Assembly: GCA_023428755.1 (NCBI GenBank)
Contig: JAEYWX010000006.1
Coordinates: 62,001 to 126,000, forward strand
Source of the DNA: Bacteroidota bacterium
GTDB lineage: Bacteria; Bacteroidota; Bacteroidia; Chitinophagales; Chitinophagaceae
Direction: 5' to 3'
DNA length: 64,000 nt
Below the pieces are notes generated by a model, which did no database searches, was not told the DNA's origin, and worked only from the letters and a program-made list of their open reading frames with translations. Numbering within the stretch: the first letter of the stretch is position 1; each line of letters opens with the position of its first letter. This document shows, piece after piece, positions 27,636 through 36,167 of this stretch. The translations under genes were made by a program, and so were the position numbers.

Positions 27636-27938
27636 TCATTTGGCAAGACGGTTCAGCTTCCTTCCTTTTTCAACAAAGGTTTCAACTATGCCTTTTGTTT
27701 CCAGATCGAGACGTATGGAGATGGTATACCAGGGAATGGATTTACGAAAGCCCGGCAGTTGTTGACGGATGCTCGCTTCTACATCCTTCGATAATTCAGA
27801 AAATGTTTTTCCCTTACTGCCTTTGAGGCTTTGCAGTATGGCGGCTTTAATGGGTTCGTAAATAGCAGCATCAAATTTCCGTTCGGTGCCGGTGGCAGGA
27901 TGTGTAACAGTAATTTTTTTAGCAACGGCTTTTGCCAT
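27636..27938 (-). CDS. Conserved hypothetical protein (~100 aa, winged-helix-like tail)
   Basis: 100 residues from ATG 27938, two bases after the tadA stop codon, so almost certainly co-transcribed with tadA. Opens MAKAVAKKITVTHPATGTER, then a helical part (IYEPIKAAILQSLKGSKGKTFSELSKDVEASIRQQLPGF in pieces) and a TISIRLDLETKGIVETFVEKGR tail that could be a wing. Soluble, basic, no signal peptide. Perhaps nucleic-acid binding; no firm family. Confidence 0.75.
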   Translation of the reverse strand: MAKAVAKKITVTHPATGTERKFDAAIYEPIKAAILQSLKGSKGKTFSELSKDVEASIRQQLPGFRKSIPWYTISIRLDLETKGIVETFVEKGRKLNRLAK

Positions 27939-27940
27939 AG

Positions 27941-28378
27941 TTATCGTTTTGATGCAAAAAAATCTTTCATCAACCTTGCACATTCATCTTTTAAAACACC
28001 AGTGGCTATTTCTGCTTTCTGGTGAAAGGGTGATTCATTTTTCGTAATCCGTTTATGCCCGTTCTTTTCATCATCTGTACCCCATACAATACGGGTTAGC
28101 TTACTCCAGTACAATGCACCTGCACACATCAAGCAAGGTTCAACTGTTACATACAAGGTAGCACCGGGTAAATATTTTGCTCCAATATGACTGAAGGCTG
28201 ATGTTAACGCAATCATTTCGGCATGCGCTGTGGGGTCGTTGAGTTTCTCCGTCATGTTGTGGCCCCGGGCAATAATTTTTCCTTCCATCACTACCACAGC
28301 ACCCACAGGCACTTCACCTTCTTTGTAAGCGATCATGGCTTCTTTGAGTGCCTGTTTCATGAAGTATTCATCCGTCAT
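27941..28378 (-). CDS. tadA: tRNA-specific adenosine deaminase-type nucleoside deaminase
   Basis: Zinc deaminase expected to convert adenosine-34 to inosine in tRNA-Arg(ACG). 145 residues from ATG 28378 (MTDEYFMKQALKEA). Zinc-binding and catalytic residues: His52 and Glu54 in HAEM, Cys82 and Cys85 in EPCLMCAGAL. The VPVGAVVV and GHNMTE...NDPTAHAE context is TadA-like; guanine deaminases of similar size differ there. Forms an operon with the small downstream gene. Confidence 0.92.
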   Translation of the reverse strand: MTDEYFMKQALKEAMIAYKEGEVPVGAVVVMEGKIIARGHNMTEKLNDPTAHAEMIALTSAFSHIGAKYLPGATLYVTVEPCLMCAGALYWSKLTRIVWGTDDEKNGHKRITKNESPFHQKAEIATGVLKDECARLMKDFFASKR

Positions 28379-28584
28379 GCTGCGAAGGTACAGTTTTATC
28401 AAGGCTTTGTTTTGTTCCGAAACGAGGAGCTGTTTTGATCAGGTACCCCCCCGAATTTTTCGCAATCAGTTGCAAAATCCAATCAATTCAGCAGCATACG
28501 ATAATGTGCGGTAACTTTATTCGGTCGAAAGCTTTCGGTAAAATTGATATTCGATATCCGGAGTGAGTAGATCAATATTTCATT

Positions 28585-29985
28585 ATGACAAGCAGTAAAA
28601 CGATGAGCCGGCTACCCCTAAAAGAACAACTGGAGAATATGCGCCGTTATTTTCAAACAGGCGCCACACAATCTTATGCGTTCAGGAAAGAACAACTGTT
28701 GAAATTGAAAAAAGCAATTCTCAAGTATGAGAAGGAGTTAAATGAAGCGTTGTATGCAGATCTGAAAAAGAGTGAAGAAGAAACCTGGGTTACTGAAACC
28801 GGCTTTTTGCTTACAGAAATTAATGCAACGATCAAACAGTTAAAAACTTGGATGAGGCCGGAAGTTGTTTCAACCAATTTATTAAATCTTCCATCATCGA
28901 GTCATATTTATAAAGAACCATTGGGAACAGTGCTGGTGATTGGTCCGTGGAATTATCCACTGCAACTTTTATTAACGCCTGTGGTTGGTGCCATTGCTGC
29001 AGGTAACTGTGTTGTTATAAAGCCGAGTGAATTTGCACCTCACACGGCAGCGGTAAACGAAAAGATCATTAAAGAAGCATTTCCTCCTGAATCTGTTTTG
29101 TATGTACAAGGCGATGGTGCGATGATTATACCGGAAATGATGGAAGCATTTCGATTTGATCATGTTTTTTATACAGGCAGCACGGTAGTTGGCAAATTGA
29201 TTTACCAATTAGCTGCGAAAGAGTTGGTGCCCGTAACATTGGAACTTGGTGGGAAAAGTCCTTGTGTAGTAGATGAAGATGCAAATCTCGAAGTAGCTGC
29301 CAGGCGTATTGCACTCACTACATTTTCAAATGCCGGACAAATGTGTGTGGCTCCGGACTATTTACTGGTGCATCAATCGGTAAAGGAAAAATTTGTTGAC
29401 TTGTTTATTCATGCAATCAAGAAATTCTTTGGGGATCAACCGGAGGACAGTTACAACTTCGGAAAAATTATCAATGAAAAACAATTTGACCGGTTGGTTG
29501 GTTATTTATCCAGTGGAACAATTGTACATGGTGGTCGGCATGATAAGAGCAGACTTTTCATCGAACCAACAGTGCTTGAAAATGTAGCGATGGACTCACC
29601 GGTTATGACGAATGAAATTTTTGGACCCATTGTACCTGTCATTCCGTTCGGCAGTAAGGAAGAAGCATTGAAGATCATTGATCAAAACAGGAATCCTTTG
29701 GCGTTTTACATTTTTACTACTAGTAAAAAAAATGAAGAGTGGTGGTTATCGCAGGTTCCATTTGGTGGCGGGTGTGTTAACAATGCCAGTTGGCATTTAA
29801 CCAACCACTATTTGCCATTTGGAGGAAGAGGTTTCAGCGGTACAGGAGCGTATCATGGAAAGCATTCGTTTCTCACATTTACGCATCAAAAGGCAGTTAT
29901 GAAAACGCCTACCTGGTTCGATCCTGCAGTGAAGTATCCGCCATTTAAAGGAAAATTAAAGTTATTTAAACTGGTGATCCGCTAA
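28585..29985 (+). CDS. Aldehyde dehydrogenase family protein (class 3-like)
   Basis: NAD(P)+-dependent oxidation of aldehydes, probably lipid-derived. 466 residues, short like class 3 (ALDH3) enzymes that lack the N-terminal arm. Catalytic Cys254 in NAGQMCVAPDY, general base Glu220 in LELGGKSP, and cofactor-binding VIGPWNYP and FYTGSTVVGK. The C-terminus includes LPFGGRGFSGTGAYHGKHSF, again ALDH3-like. Its stop overlaps the start of the peroxidase gene (TAATG), indicating translational coupling, and suggests a shared role against peroxidised lipids. Confidence 0.93.
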   Translation: MTSSKTMSRLPLKEQLENMRRYFQTGATQSYAFRKEQLLKLKKAILKYEKELNEALYADLKKSEEETWVTETGFLLTEINATIKQLKTWMRPEVVSTNLLNLPSSSHIYKEPLGTVLVIGPWNYPLQLLLTPVVGAIAAGNCVVIKPSEFAPHTAAVNEKIIKEAFPPESVLYVQGDGAMIIPEMMEAFRFDHVFYTGSTVVGKLIYQLAAKELVPVTLELGGKSPCVVDEDANLEVAARRIALTTFSNAGQMCVAPDYLLVHQSVKEKFVDLFIHAIKKFFGDQPEDSYNFGKIINEKQFDRLVGYLSSGTIVHGGRHDKSRLFIEPTVLENVAMDSPVMTNEIFGPIVPVIPFGSKEEALKIIDQNRNPLAFYIFTTSKKNEEWWLSQVPFGGGCVNNASWHLTNHYLPFGGRGFSGTGAYHGKHSFLTFTHQKAVMKTPTWFDPAVKYPPFKGKLKLFKLVIR

Positions 29986-30647
29986 TGAAAAGAGTATTTA
30001 CGATACTGGTTTTAATTGTGCTGATCGCCACAGTGTATGTAGTGATCATTAATCGAAATTCAAAAAATATGACGATCAGACAAAAATTATTAAAAGCAGT
30101 GTATCCCGTTTTTATGCGCTTACAAGGTAAGAGCGGTAAAGTATTAGAGAATGAACACAAAGCACCTGCGGTTCCTTTTCATTCGTTAAAAACATTAATG
30201 GGCAGCGGAACAGCGTACGATTTTTCGCAGTTGAGAGGAAAGAAAGTGTTGATTGTAAATACAGCAAGCAATTGTGGTTATACCGGTCAGTACGATGAGT
30301 TGCAGCAATTGTACAAACGTTTTGAAAATAAACTGGTGATCCTTGGATTTCCAGCTAACGATTTTAAAGAGCAGGAGAAAGGGAATGATGAAGAGATCGC
30401 TCAATTCTGCAAAGTAAATTTTGGGGTTACCTTTCCGCTCATGAAAAAAAGTTCGGTTGTGAAGAATGAAACACAAAACGATGTGTACAAATGGCTGACA
30501 GATTCAACGAAGAACGGATGGAACAATAAACAACCCAGCTGGAATTTTTCAAAGTATCTTGTAAACGAAGAAGGAGTCCTTACACATTATTTTGATCCTT
30601 CTGTTTCGCCTGTAAGTGAACAGGTGTTGAAAGAAATTGAACAATAG
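29985..30647 (+). CDS. Glutathione peroxidase-family thiol peroxidase, membrane-anchored
   Basis: 220 residues. A single N-terminal membrane segment (VFTILVLIVLIATVYVVII, 4-22) points to periplasmic anchoring. The peroxidatic cysteine is Cys97 in NTASNCGYTGQY, a cysteine rather than selenocysteine. The motif equivalent to FPCNQF reads FPANDF (123-128), so the usual triad Gln is replaced by Asp126, while the WNFSKYLV Trp is kept. It probably uses thioredoxin-like reductants. Coupled to the upstream ALDH gene by a one-base overlap. Confidence 0.88.
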   Translation: MKRVFTILVLIVLIATVYVVIINRNSKNMTIRQKLLKAVYPVFMRLQGKSGKVLENEHKAPAVPFHSLKTLMGSGTAYDFSQLRGKKVLIVNTASNCGYTGQYDELQQLYKRFENKLVILGFPANDFKEQEKGNDEEIAQFCKVNFGVTFPLMKKSSVVKNETQNDVYKWLTDSTKNGWNNKQPSWNFSKYLVNEEGVLTHYFDPSVSPVSEQVLKEIEQ

Positions 30648-30651
30648 TTAC

Positions 30652-31284
30652 ATGACGCAGCAACACACAAACCTCCGGCTTGAAATTGCCAACAGCATTA
30701 CCCACGGCATCGGAATTATTTTTGGTATTGCTGCGCTGCCGGTGTTGAGTGCAATAGCCGCCAATAAAGATCATACCATTGCGGTTGTTGGTGCGGCCAT
30801 CTATGGCTTTTCATTTATACTGTTGTTTACATTTTCTACATTGTATCATGCATTTCAAAATCCAAAAGTGAAAAGCGTGCTGCATGTTTTCGATCATATC
30901 AGTATCTATTTTCTCATTGCAGGTACATACACCCCGTTTTTATTAAACTACATGCTCAATACAACCGGTATTGTAATGTTGAGTGTGTTATGGGGGCTTA
31001 CATTGATCGGCATTTCGTTTAAAATATTTTTTACAGGCCGCTTCAACTATATCTCAACGGTAATTTACCTTGGTATGGGTTGGATATTGTTGTTTAGTGG
31101 CCGGCAGTTTTTTGCTGCCATTCCCGGACCTGTGTTAACCATGATCGTTATTGGTGGTTTGCTGTACAGCGTTGGCGTTATTTTTTATCTCTGGGAAAAA
31201 CTGTTGTACCATCATGTCATCTGGCATTTGTTTGTGCTGGCAGCTGCCATCTGTCATTACGTAGCTGTGTTGCTGATGGTTTAA
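30652..31284 (+). CDS. Hemolysin III / PAQR-family membrane protein
   Basis: 210 residues from ATG 30652 with about seven transmembrane helices. Family residues include N-terminal SITHGIG, the S-x-x-YH motif in FTFSTLYHAF, HVFDHISIYFLIAGTYTP, and C-terminal HVIWHLFVLAAAICHYVAV; the histidines and aspartate are the metal-site positions of PAQR proteins. Bacterial HlyIII/YqfA proteins influence membrane lipid composition; the haemolysin name is historical. Starts four bases after the peroxidase stop, so likely in the same operon. Confidence 0.92.
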   Translation: MTQQHTNLRLEIANSITHGIGIIFGIAALPVLSAIAANKDHTIAVVGAAIYGFSFILLFTFSTLYHAFQNPKVKSVLHVFDHISIYFLIAGTYTPFLLNYMLNTTGIVMLSVLWGLTLIGISFKIFFTGRFNYISTVIYLGMGWILLFSGRQFFAAIPGPVLTMIVIGGLLYSVGVIFYLWEKLLYHHVIWHLFVLAAAICHYVAVLLMV

Positions 31285-31427
31285 TTTTTTGTGTACCAGC
31301 TTTCAATCCCGGGTTCAACTGCATTGGCGACGCTCCGTTCATCTTCTGAACAACCATGGACCTGAATTTTCCTCTTTCTCTCTGAAACAAAAAGCAGTAT
31401 TCGTATCTTACTTTTAAATCAACTGCT

Positions 31428-31940
31428 ATGTTCAGCAAAACAGATATTGAACAGTATTTCTCTGCCGAGAAACAAGGGAGCCTGTTTTTCATTTCCGTTG
31501 GAATTGTTGCGGTGATTGCGGCGCTTGTTTTCTTCTTTGTTTTGAAAACATCTTTTTTCAAAGGTGCTGCTATTCCCATGATCGTTGTTGGTATGGTGGC
31601 CGGTATTATTGGGTTAACCATTTATAAACGAAGCGACGATGACCGCATCCGAAATGTATATGCGTACGATTTAAACCCCGATGAGCTGAAACAGAAAGAA
31701 TATCCACGCATGCAAAAAGTGATGAAAAGTTTCAACGTAATTCTTATTGCAGAAGGGATATTGCTGATCGCCGCAGTTTTTCTTTTCTTCTATTTCAGAA
31801 ACAATGTTACACATCAATTCTGGAGTGGCATTGGTGCCGGTCTTTTTTTAATGGCCATTGCAGCTTTGTTTCTGGATGTTGCTGCACAACGCCGTGCGGC
31901 AGTGTATACAAAAGGACTGGCAGCGTTTGTATCAAAATGA
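31428..31940 (+). CDS. Hypothetical four-TM membrane protein
   Basis: 170 residues with two hydrophobic hairpins: GSLFFISVGIVAVIAALVFFFVL and AAIPMIVVGMVAGIIGLTIY (each described in part, ~18-66), then a charged loop (KRSDDDRIRNVYAYDLNPDE), then VILIAEGILLIAAVFLFFYF and GIGAGLFLMAIAALFLDVAA (~103-150). No family recognised. Followed by a large nested palindrome at 31948-32012 that separates it from convergent sugE. Confidence 0.78.
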   Translation: MFSKTDIEQYFSAEKQGSLFFISVGIVAVIAALVFFFVLKTSFFKGAAIPMIVVGMVAGIIGLTIYKRSDDDRIRNVYAYDLNPDELKQKEYPRMQKVMKSFNVILIAEGILLIAAVFLFFYFRNNVTHQFWSGIGAGLFLMAIAALFLDVAAQRRAAVYTKGLAAFVSK

Positions 31941-31947
31941 TGATGAC

Positions 31948-32012
31948 TGTTCACCCGAAGGGTGACTGATCATCGTGAAGATTTTGTTGTACAGTCACCC
32001 GTTGGGTGAACA
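31948..32012. repeat. Nested palindrome between two convergent genes
   Basis: 21-base arms at 31948-31968 (TGTTCACCCGAAGGGTGACTG) and 31992-32012 pair at 19 of 21 positions. Each arm also contains its own CACCCG-AA-GGGTG-type palindrome, so the region can fold as one long hairpin or two small ones. It may act as a bidirectional terminator, but there is no T-tract. Confidence 0.7.
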
Positions 32013-32026
32013 GACAACAACATTCA

Positions 32027-32356
32027 TTAATGTGCCGATACAGCTTTCAATCCAATGATCGAAGCGATCAGTGTCGTAATAAAAAACAATCGCCAGAAAT
32101 CGGCCGGTTCTTTAAAGAAGATAATTCCCATAATTACTGTCCCAACTGCACCGATTCCGGTCCATACGGCATAGGCCGTACCAATGGGTAATGTCTGTGT
32201 GGCTTTGTACAATAACAACATACTGATGCTGAGACAAACAAAGAAGCCGATCATCCAGTAAACAGATGCAGTTCCGCTGGTTGCTCTTGCTTTGCCGAGG
32301 CAGGTTGCAAAACCCACTTCAAATAAACCTGCAATGATGAGGAGAAGCCAGTTCAT
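32027..32356 (-). CDS. sugE: Small multidrug resistance (SMR) family transporter, SugE-like
   Basis: 109 residues, four transmembrane helices, forming an antiparallel dimer that exchanges protons for guanidinium or quaternary ammonium compounds. The essential glutamate is Glu13 in IIAGLFEVGFATCLGKA; the G-x-x-E-V-x-[FW]-A pattern and the WTGIGAVGTVIMGIIFFKEP block favour the SugE/Gdx subgroup over EmrE. Its first 38 bases overlap the 3' end of the RAYT transposase frame upstream. Confidence 0.9.
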   Translation of the reverse strand: MNWLLLIIAGLFEVGFATCLGKARATSGTASVYWMIGFFVCLSISMLLLYKATQTLPIGTAYAVWTGIGAVGTVIMGIIFFKEPADFWRLFFITTLIASIIGLKAVSAH

Positions 32357-33023
32357 TTACTTTATTGTTGTTAGCAAAGATAACAGCATTTAATCGGCGA
32401 GTGAAGTCAGGCCGCTCCGAGGCGGCCAGAAAGATATCTTTTATAATTGAATCGCTCAATGGTGGGATAGTTCCATTTTTGAAATCGTATTCGGTGAGCC
32501 CGGACAATTTATAAAGTAATTCCGTGTTACATAAAGTGCCATTGCGCAAACCTGCATAATCTTTTAATGAACAGAAAGGCCAGTTGAATGGTGAATCAAC
32601 CAGTTTCGCCGCATAGGCATTGTTATGGATATAATGTATGCAGGTTATCAAATAATCCAAAAGCCTGTTGTCTGTTAAGCATTTTGCTTTTGTCTTTTTC
32701 TGAAAAAGATTACCGGTACGATTTCGTTCAATATTAATTGATTGCGTGAAGGAGCTTAGTGTTTTGCCAATAGTTTTTGACAATTTTTGCATATGAGTTT
32801 CCTTTTCTTGCAGTATAATGTTTCTGCACCCTTCCTCATTCGGTACAAGAATAAAATGGAAGTGATTGGGCATTAAAGAATAGGTCAACACATCCGCATA
32901 AGCTGTCCATTCATACTTTACTTTTCGAAGAAAATAGAGATAGTTCTTTTCTGAAAAAAAGATCGTTTGTTTTTCATTGCCACGGTTGTAAACGTGGTAG
33001 GCTTCATTTGGCTCAAAGTGCAT
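32319..33023 (-). mobile_element. REP-associated tyrosine transposase (RAYT, Y1_Tnp/IS200-like)
   Basis: 234-residue single-strand transposase of the HUH class. The HUH dyad is His54-Phe-His56 in SLMPNHFHFIL and the candidate nucleophile is Tyr131 in ITCIHYIHNN. AYHVYNRGNEKQTIFF at the N-terminus is the standard RAYT start. The core domain ends near residue 181. The last ~40 residues are translated from a REP-like palindrome (32408-32430, giving FLAASERPD) and then from the sugE start region, so the frame has no stop of its own before the palindrome. Two matching palindromes lie upstream, the usual RAYT-REP arrangement. Confidence 0.93.
32408..32430 (-). repeat. REP-like palindrome inside the RAYT 3' coding end
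   Basis: On the minus strand the core reads TCTGGCCGCCTCGGAGCGGC; GGCCGC and GCGGCC arms flank CTCGGA. It is inverted relative to the two copies upstream of the gene. Confidence 0.85.
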
Positions 33024-33077
33024 GTTGAAAGATAGAAACTGTGTTGCATGATTGCAAGGGTTGTTGCATGTTAATCG

Positions 33078-33100
33078 TCTGGCCGCCTTGGAGCGGCCTG
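33078..33100 (+). repeat. REP-like palindrome upstream of the RAYT gene, copy 2
   Basis: TCTGGCCGCCTTGGAGCGGC core, preceded by TTAATCG and followed by TGACTCAG; 55 bases upstream of the transposase start. Confidence 0.85.
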
Positions 33101-33176
33101 ACTCAGTTGCTCCCTGATTGAAAGCGGCTACAAAAATGTGTTCCTGTTGTAATGGATGTAGTATTGGTAATTATCG

Positions 33177-33199
33177 TCTGGCCGCCTCGGAGCAGCCTG
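33177..33199 (+). repeat. REP-like palindrome upstream of the RAYT gene, copy 3
   Basis: TCTGGCCGCCTCGGAGCAGC core with one arm mismatch, preceded by TTATCG as in copy 2; about 100 bases from copy 2 and just past the dusB stop codon. Confidence 0.85.
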
Positions 33200-33209
33200 C
33201 CCCCGACCC

Positions 33210-34250
33210 TTAATTCACCGGGCACTTCTCGTGGTAATTGATCAATTCAATTTTAGAAGGAGCAAATTCGAAACCGGCAAATTTGGTAACAATTTCATCC
33301 AGTACTCCATCAATTTCTTCCACCGTCATCATAGTAACCAATTTGGAGCGGTATTCTTTAATGTTAGGAAGACCTTTTAAATAATTGGCGTAGTGGCGAC
33401 GCATTTCAAAAATGCCCACCTTCGGTCCTTTCCACTTGTAGCTTTTATGTAAATGCTTGCGACATACTTCCACCCGTTGTTCAACAGTGGGAGGTGCAAG
33501 ATGCTCACCTGTTTTTACAAAATGTTTGATCTCGTTAAAGATCCAGGGATAACCAATGGCAGCCCGACCGATCATAATCCCATCAACACCATATCGGTTT
33601 TTGTACTCCACTGCTTTTTCCGGACTGTCGATATCACCATTACCAAAAATGGGAATGGTAATACGTGGATTGTTCTTCACTTTGCCAATCAACGTCCAAT
33701 CGGCTTCACCTTTGTACATCTGCATACGGGTACGTCCGTGGATACTTAATGCTTTAATGCCGATGTCCTGTAAACGTTCTGCCACTTCTTCAATATTCTT
33801 GGTGCTATCATCCCAACCCAAACGTGTTTTCACCGTTACAGGTAATGAAGTTGATTTTACAACAGATTCGGTTAAACGAATCATCAGGTCGATATCTTTC
33901 AACACACCTGCACCGGCACCTTTCATCGCCACTTTCTTTACCGGGCAACCAAAGTTGATGTCAACCAGATCAGGATTTACGGTTTCGCAAATACGGGCAC
34001 TCATGCCCAATGCTTCTTCATCGCCACCAAAGATCTGGATACCAAAGGGGCGTTCTTCCTCTTCAAAATCGAGTTTTTGCCGGCTCTTGATGGCATCACG
34101 AATCAACCCTTCGCTGCTGATGAATTCGCTGAACATCAGATCGGCGCCATTGTCCTTGCAAACTGCACGGAACGGCGGATCGCTCACATCCTCCATCGGT
34201 GCAAGGAGGAGCGGAAATTCAGGAAGCGATATGTTACCTATCTTTACCAC
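33210..34250 (-). CDS. dusB: tRNA-dihydrouridine synthase B
   Basis: FMN-dependent reduction of uridine to dihydrouridine in the tRNA D-loop. 346 residues from GTG 34250 (MVKIGNISLPEFPLLLAPM), which matches the family start; a TTG at 34268 would add six unneeded residues. The catalytic acid is Cys102 in INFGCPVKK, and the FMN/phosphate motifs ALSIHGRTRMQMYKGEADW and PIFGNGDIDS...GVDGIMIGRAAIGYPW are intact. Divergent from the CPBP gene by 43 bases. Confidence 0.95.
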   Translation of the reverse strand: MVKIGNISLPEFPLLLAPMEDVSDPPFRAVCKDNGADLMFSEFISSEGLIRDAIKSRQKLDFEEEERPFGIQIFGGDEEALGMSARICETVNPDLVDINFGCPVKKVAMKGAGAGVLKDIDLMIRLTESVVKSTSLPVTVKTRLGWDDSTKNIEEVAERLQDIGIKALSIHGRTRMQMYKGEADWTLIGKVKNNPRITIPIFGNGDIDSPEKAVEYKNRYGVDGIMIGRAAIGYPWIFNEIKHFVKTGEHLAPPTVEQRVEVCRKHLHKSYKWKGPKVGIFEMRRHYANYLKGLPNIKEYRSKLVTMMTVEEIDGVLDEIVTKFAGFEFAPSKIELINYHEKCPVN

Positions 34251-34293
34251 GTTCAAAAAGAACTGCAAATTTAATCTCTTTTGACGAGTTGTT

Positions 34294-35250
34294 ATGTACG
34301 AAAATCAATATCAGCGAAAATTAGAGCCGCCAATCGAGTTTTTGATCCTCATTGGTATTTGGATCGGGTGTTTTGTCATTGGTAGTGCAGCGGCTATTCC
34401 CATCTGGATCGGTATGACGGGTAAGTCGTTGTTCGACATGCAGAAAGAGATGTTGAACCCGGCCAATGTGAATGCTATAAAGGTGATGCAGGTAGTTTCA
34501 ACCATCATTATTTTTTTCATACCGGCTTTTGTAACGGCACGTATTGCCAGCAGGCAACCATTTGAGCGACTGGGTTTCAAAAAAGGATTGCATCTCAACC
34601 GAACTGTTACGGCGATACTGATCATGTTGTGTGCATTGCCCTTTGTTGGTTTCCTTGCCGAACTGAACAAAGCCATTCCCATTACTGCTTCCATGAAAAA
34701 AATGTTTGATGCACTTGAATCCCAATATGCAGAGCAGGTAAAGCTGATGGCAACGTTTAAAACGCCAACTGATTATGTAATTGCGCTATTCATTATTGCA
34801 TTGATGCCGGCGATTGTGGAAGAAGTGTTCTTCAGGGGAGCAATGCAAAGTATTTTCATGCGTTGGTTTAAAATTCCGTGGTTGGTGATACTGGTAACCG
34901 GTCTTATCTTCAGCGCCATTCATTTTTCCTGGTATGGTTTTATTCCACGGGTTGCATTGGGAATGGTGTTAGGCTATATTTTTTATTATACCGGTAACCT
35001 TTGGTATAGTATTATCGGTCACTTTTTTAATAATGCGTTGATGGTAACCATTCTTTATTGGCAATATACAAAAGAGAAAAAAATTGATATGGAAGTGGGC
35101 GATAGTGCACCCTGGTGGGCCGGTGTCATCAGTGCAGCAATTTTGGTGGGACTTTTTATTTTATTGAAAAAATTAACGGCCACCAAAGTATATGCTGATA
35201 GTATTGCAAGTGCAGAAAACAATACATCGCAAAACCAATATCTAAAATAA
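34294..35250 (+). CDS. CPBP-family intramembrane glutamic endopeptidase
   Basis: 318 residues, about eight transmembrane helices. The CPBP (Abi) motifs are Glu176-Glu177-x3-Arg181 in IVEEVFFRG, His210 in AIHFSW and His243 in IIGHFFNNA, the residues of the Rce1-like active site. Rce1 removes AAXX from prenylated CAAX proteins; bacterial members have varied or unknown substrates. It heads a run of four same-strand genes with cdsA and psd, which links it to the membrane by position only. Confidence 0.92.
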   Translation: MYENQYQRKLEPPIEFLILIGIWIGCFVIGSAAAIPIWIGMTGKSLFDMQKEMLNPANVNAIKVMQVVSTIIIFFIPAFVTARIASRQPFERLGFKKGLHLNRTVTAILIMLCALPFVGFLAELNKAIPITASMKKMFDALESQYAEQVKLMATFKTPTDYVIALFIIALMPAIVEEVFFRGAMQSIFMRWFKIPWLVILVTGLIFSAIHFSWYGFIPRVALGMVLGYIFYYTGNLWYSIIGHFFNNALMVTILYWQYTKEKKIDMEVGDSAPWWAGVISAAILVGLFILLKKLTATKVYADSIASAENNTSQNQYLK

Positions 35251-35261
35251 TCGTCTGTTTC

Positions 35262-36167
35262 ATGGCATTTAACTGGCAAACATTCCGCACACGTGCACTT
35301 ACGGCTTTGCTGTTTGTGATCATTATGCTTGTTGGTTTGTTGTGGAATAAATGGAGCTTTCTGTTGCTGTTCAGCATCATTCACTTTGGCTGTTGGTTTG
35401 AATACCAGAAATTAGTTGGGTTGATTGATACAGGCTACCAAACCATTAATCCATTTCACAAATACGGCGTAATGATCGGTGGTTATGGATTGATGCTGTT
35501 CTTCACCAACGATTGGTTTCTTACGGCAAACGTGTCGTTGCATTCCATTGGTTGGGTGTTGGCATTGGTGGGTTTGTTGATCATTCCGGTAAGTGAGCTG
35601 CTGTTCTCCAAACAGTTTCATTTAAAGTACATCGCTCATTCATTGTTTGGGTTGATCTATATCTCACTCAGTTGGGGATTGCTGCTTAATTTGAGAAGCG
35701 GTGCCATGTGGATGCCGCAGAATGGCGATGGTGAATTTGCAAATATTTCAACCTTACTGGCAAAGATCAGTGGGTATGTAATTCCGCTTATCATCATTGG
35801 TTCTATCTGGATCAACGATACCATGGCATACATTGTTGGTTCATTGATTGGCAAAACACCCTTAAGCGCCATCTCTCCCAAAAAAACATGGGAAGGAACC
35901 ATTGGTGGAATTATTTTAGCAGTAGCAGTGATGTATGCGATTGGCTATATCAGTCAATCATCTTCCGCCTGGTTATGGGCGGTGATAGCATTGGTGGCAG
36001 CCATAGCAGGAACATGTGGCGATTTGCTGGAAAGCAAGTTGAAACGATTAGCGAATGTAAAAGATAGTGGTAGTTTTATGCCGGGTCATGGTGGATTTTT
36101 AGACCGCTTTGATTCATTGTTACTGGCAACGCCTTTTGTGTGGTTGCTGTTAAAACTGATAAACTGA
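35262..36167 (+). CDS. cdsA: Phosphatidate cytidylyltransferase
   Basis: Integral membrane enzyme making CDP-diacylglycerol from phosphatidic acid and CTP, the common precursor of phosphatidylethanolamine and acidic phospholipids. 301 residues, about eight helices. The C-terminal CDS signature is complete: CGDLLESKLKRLANVKDSG followed by MPGHGGFLDRFDSLL. SPKKTWEGTIGG is also conserved. It ends in a TGATG overlap with the following lipoprotein gene, and psd follows. Confidence 0.95.
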   Translation: MAFNWQTFRTRALTALLFVIIMLVGLLWNKWSFLLLFSIIHFGCWFEYQKLVGLIDTGYQTINPFHKYGVMIGGYGLMLFFTNDWFLTANVSLHSIGWVLALVGLLIIPVSELLFSKQFHLKYIAHSLFGLIYISLSWGLLLNLRSGAMWMPQNGDGEFANISTLLAKISGYVIPLIIIGSIWINDTMAYIVGSLIGKTPLSAISPKKTWEGTIGGIILAVAVMYAIGYISQSSSAWLWAVIALVAAIAGTCGDLLESKLKRLANVKDSGSFMPGHGGFLDRFDSLLLATPFVWLLLKLIN

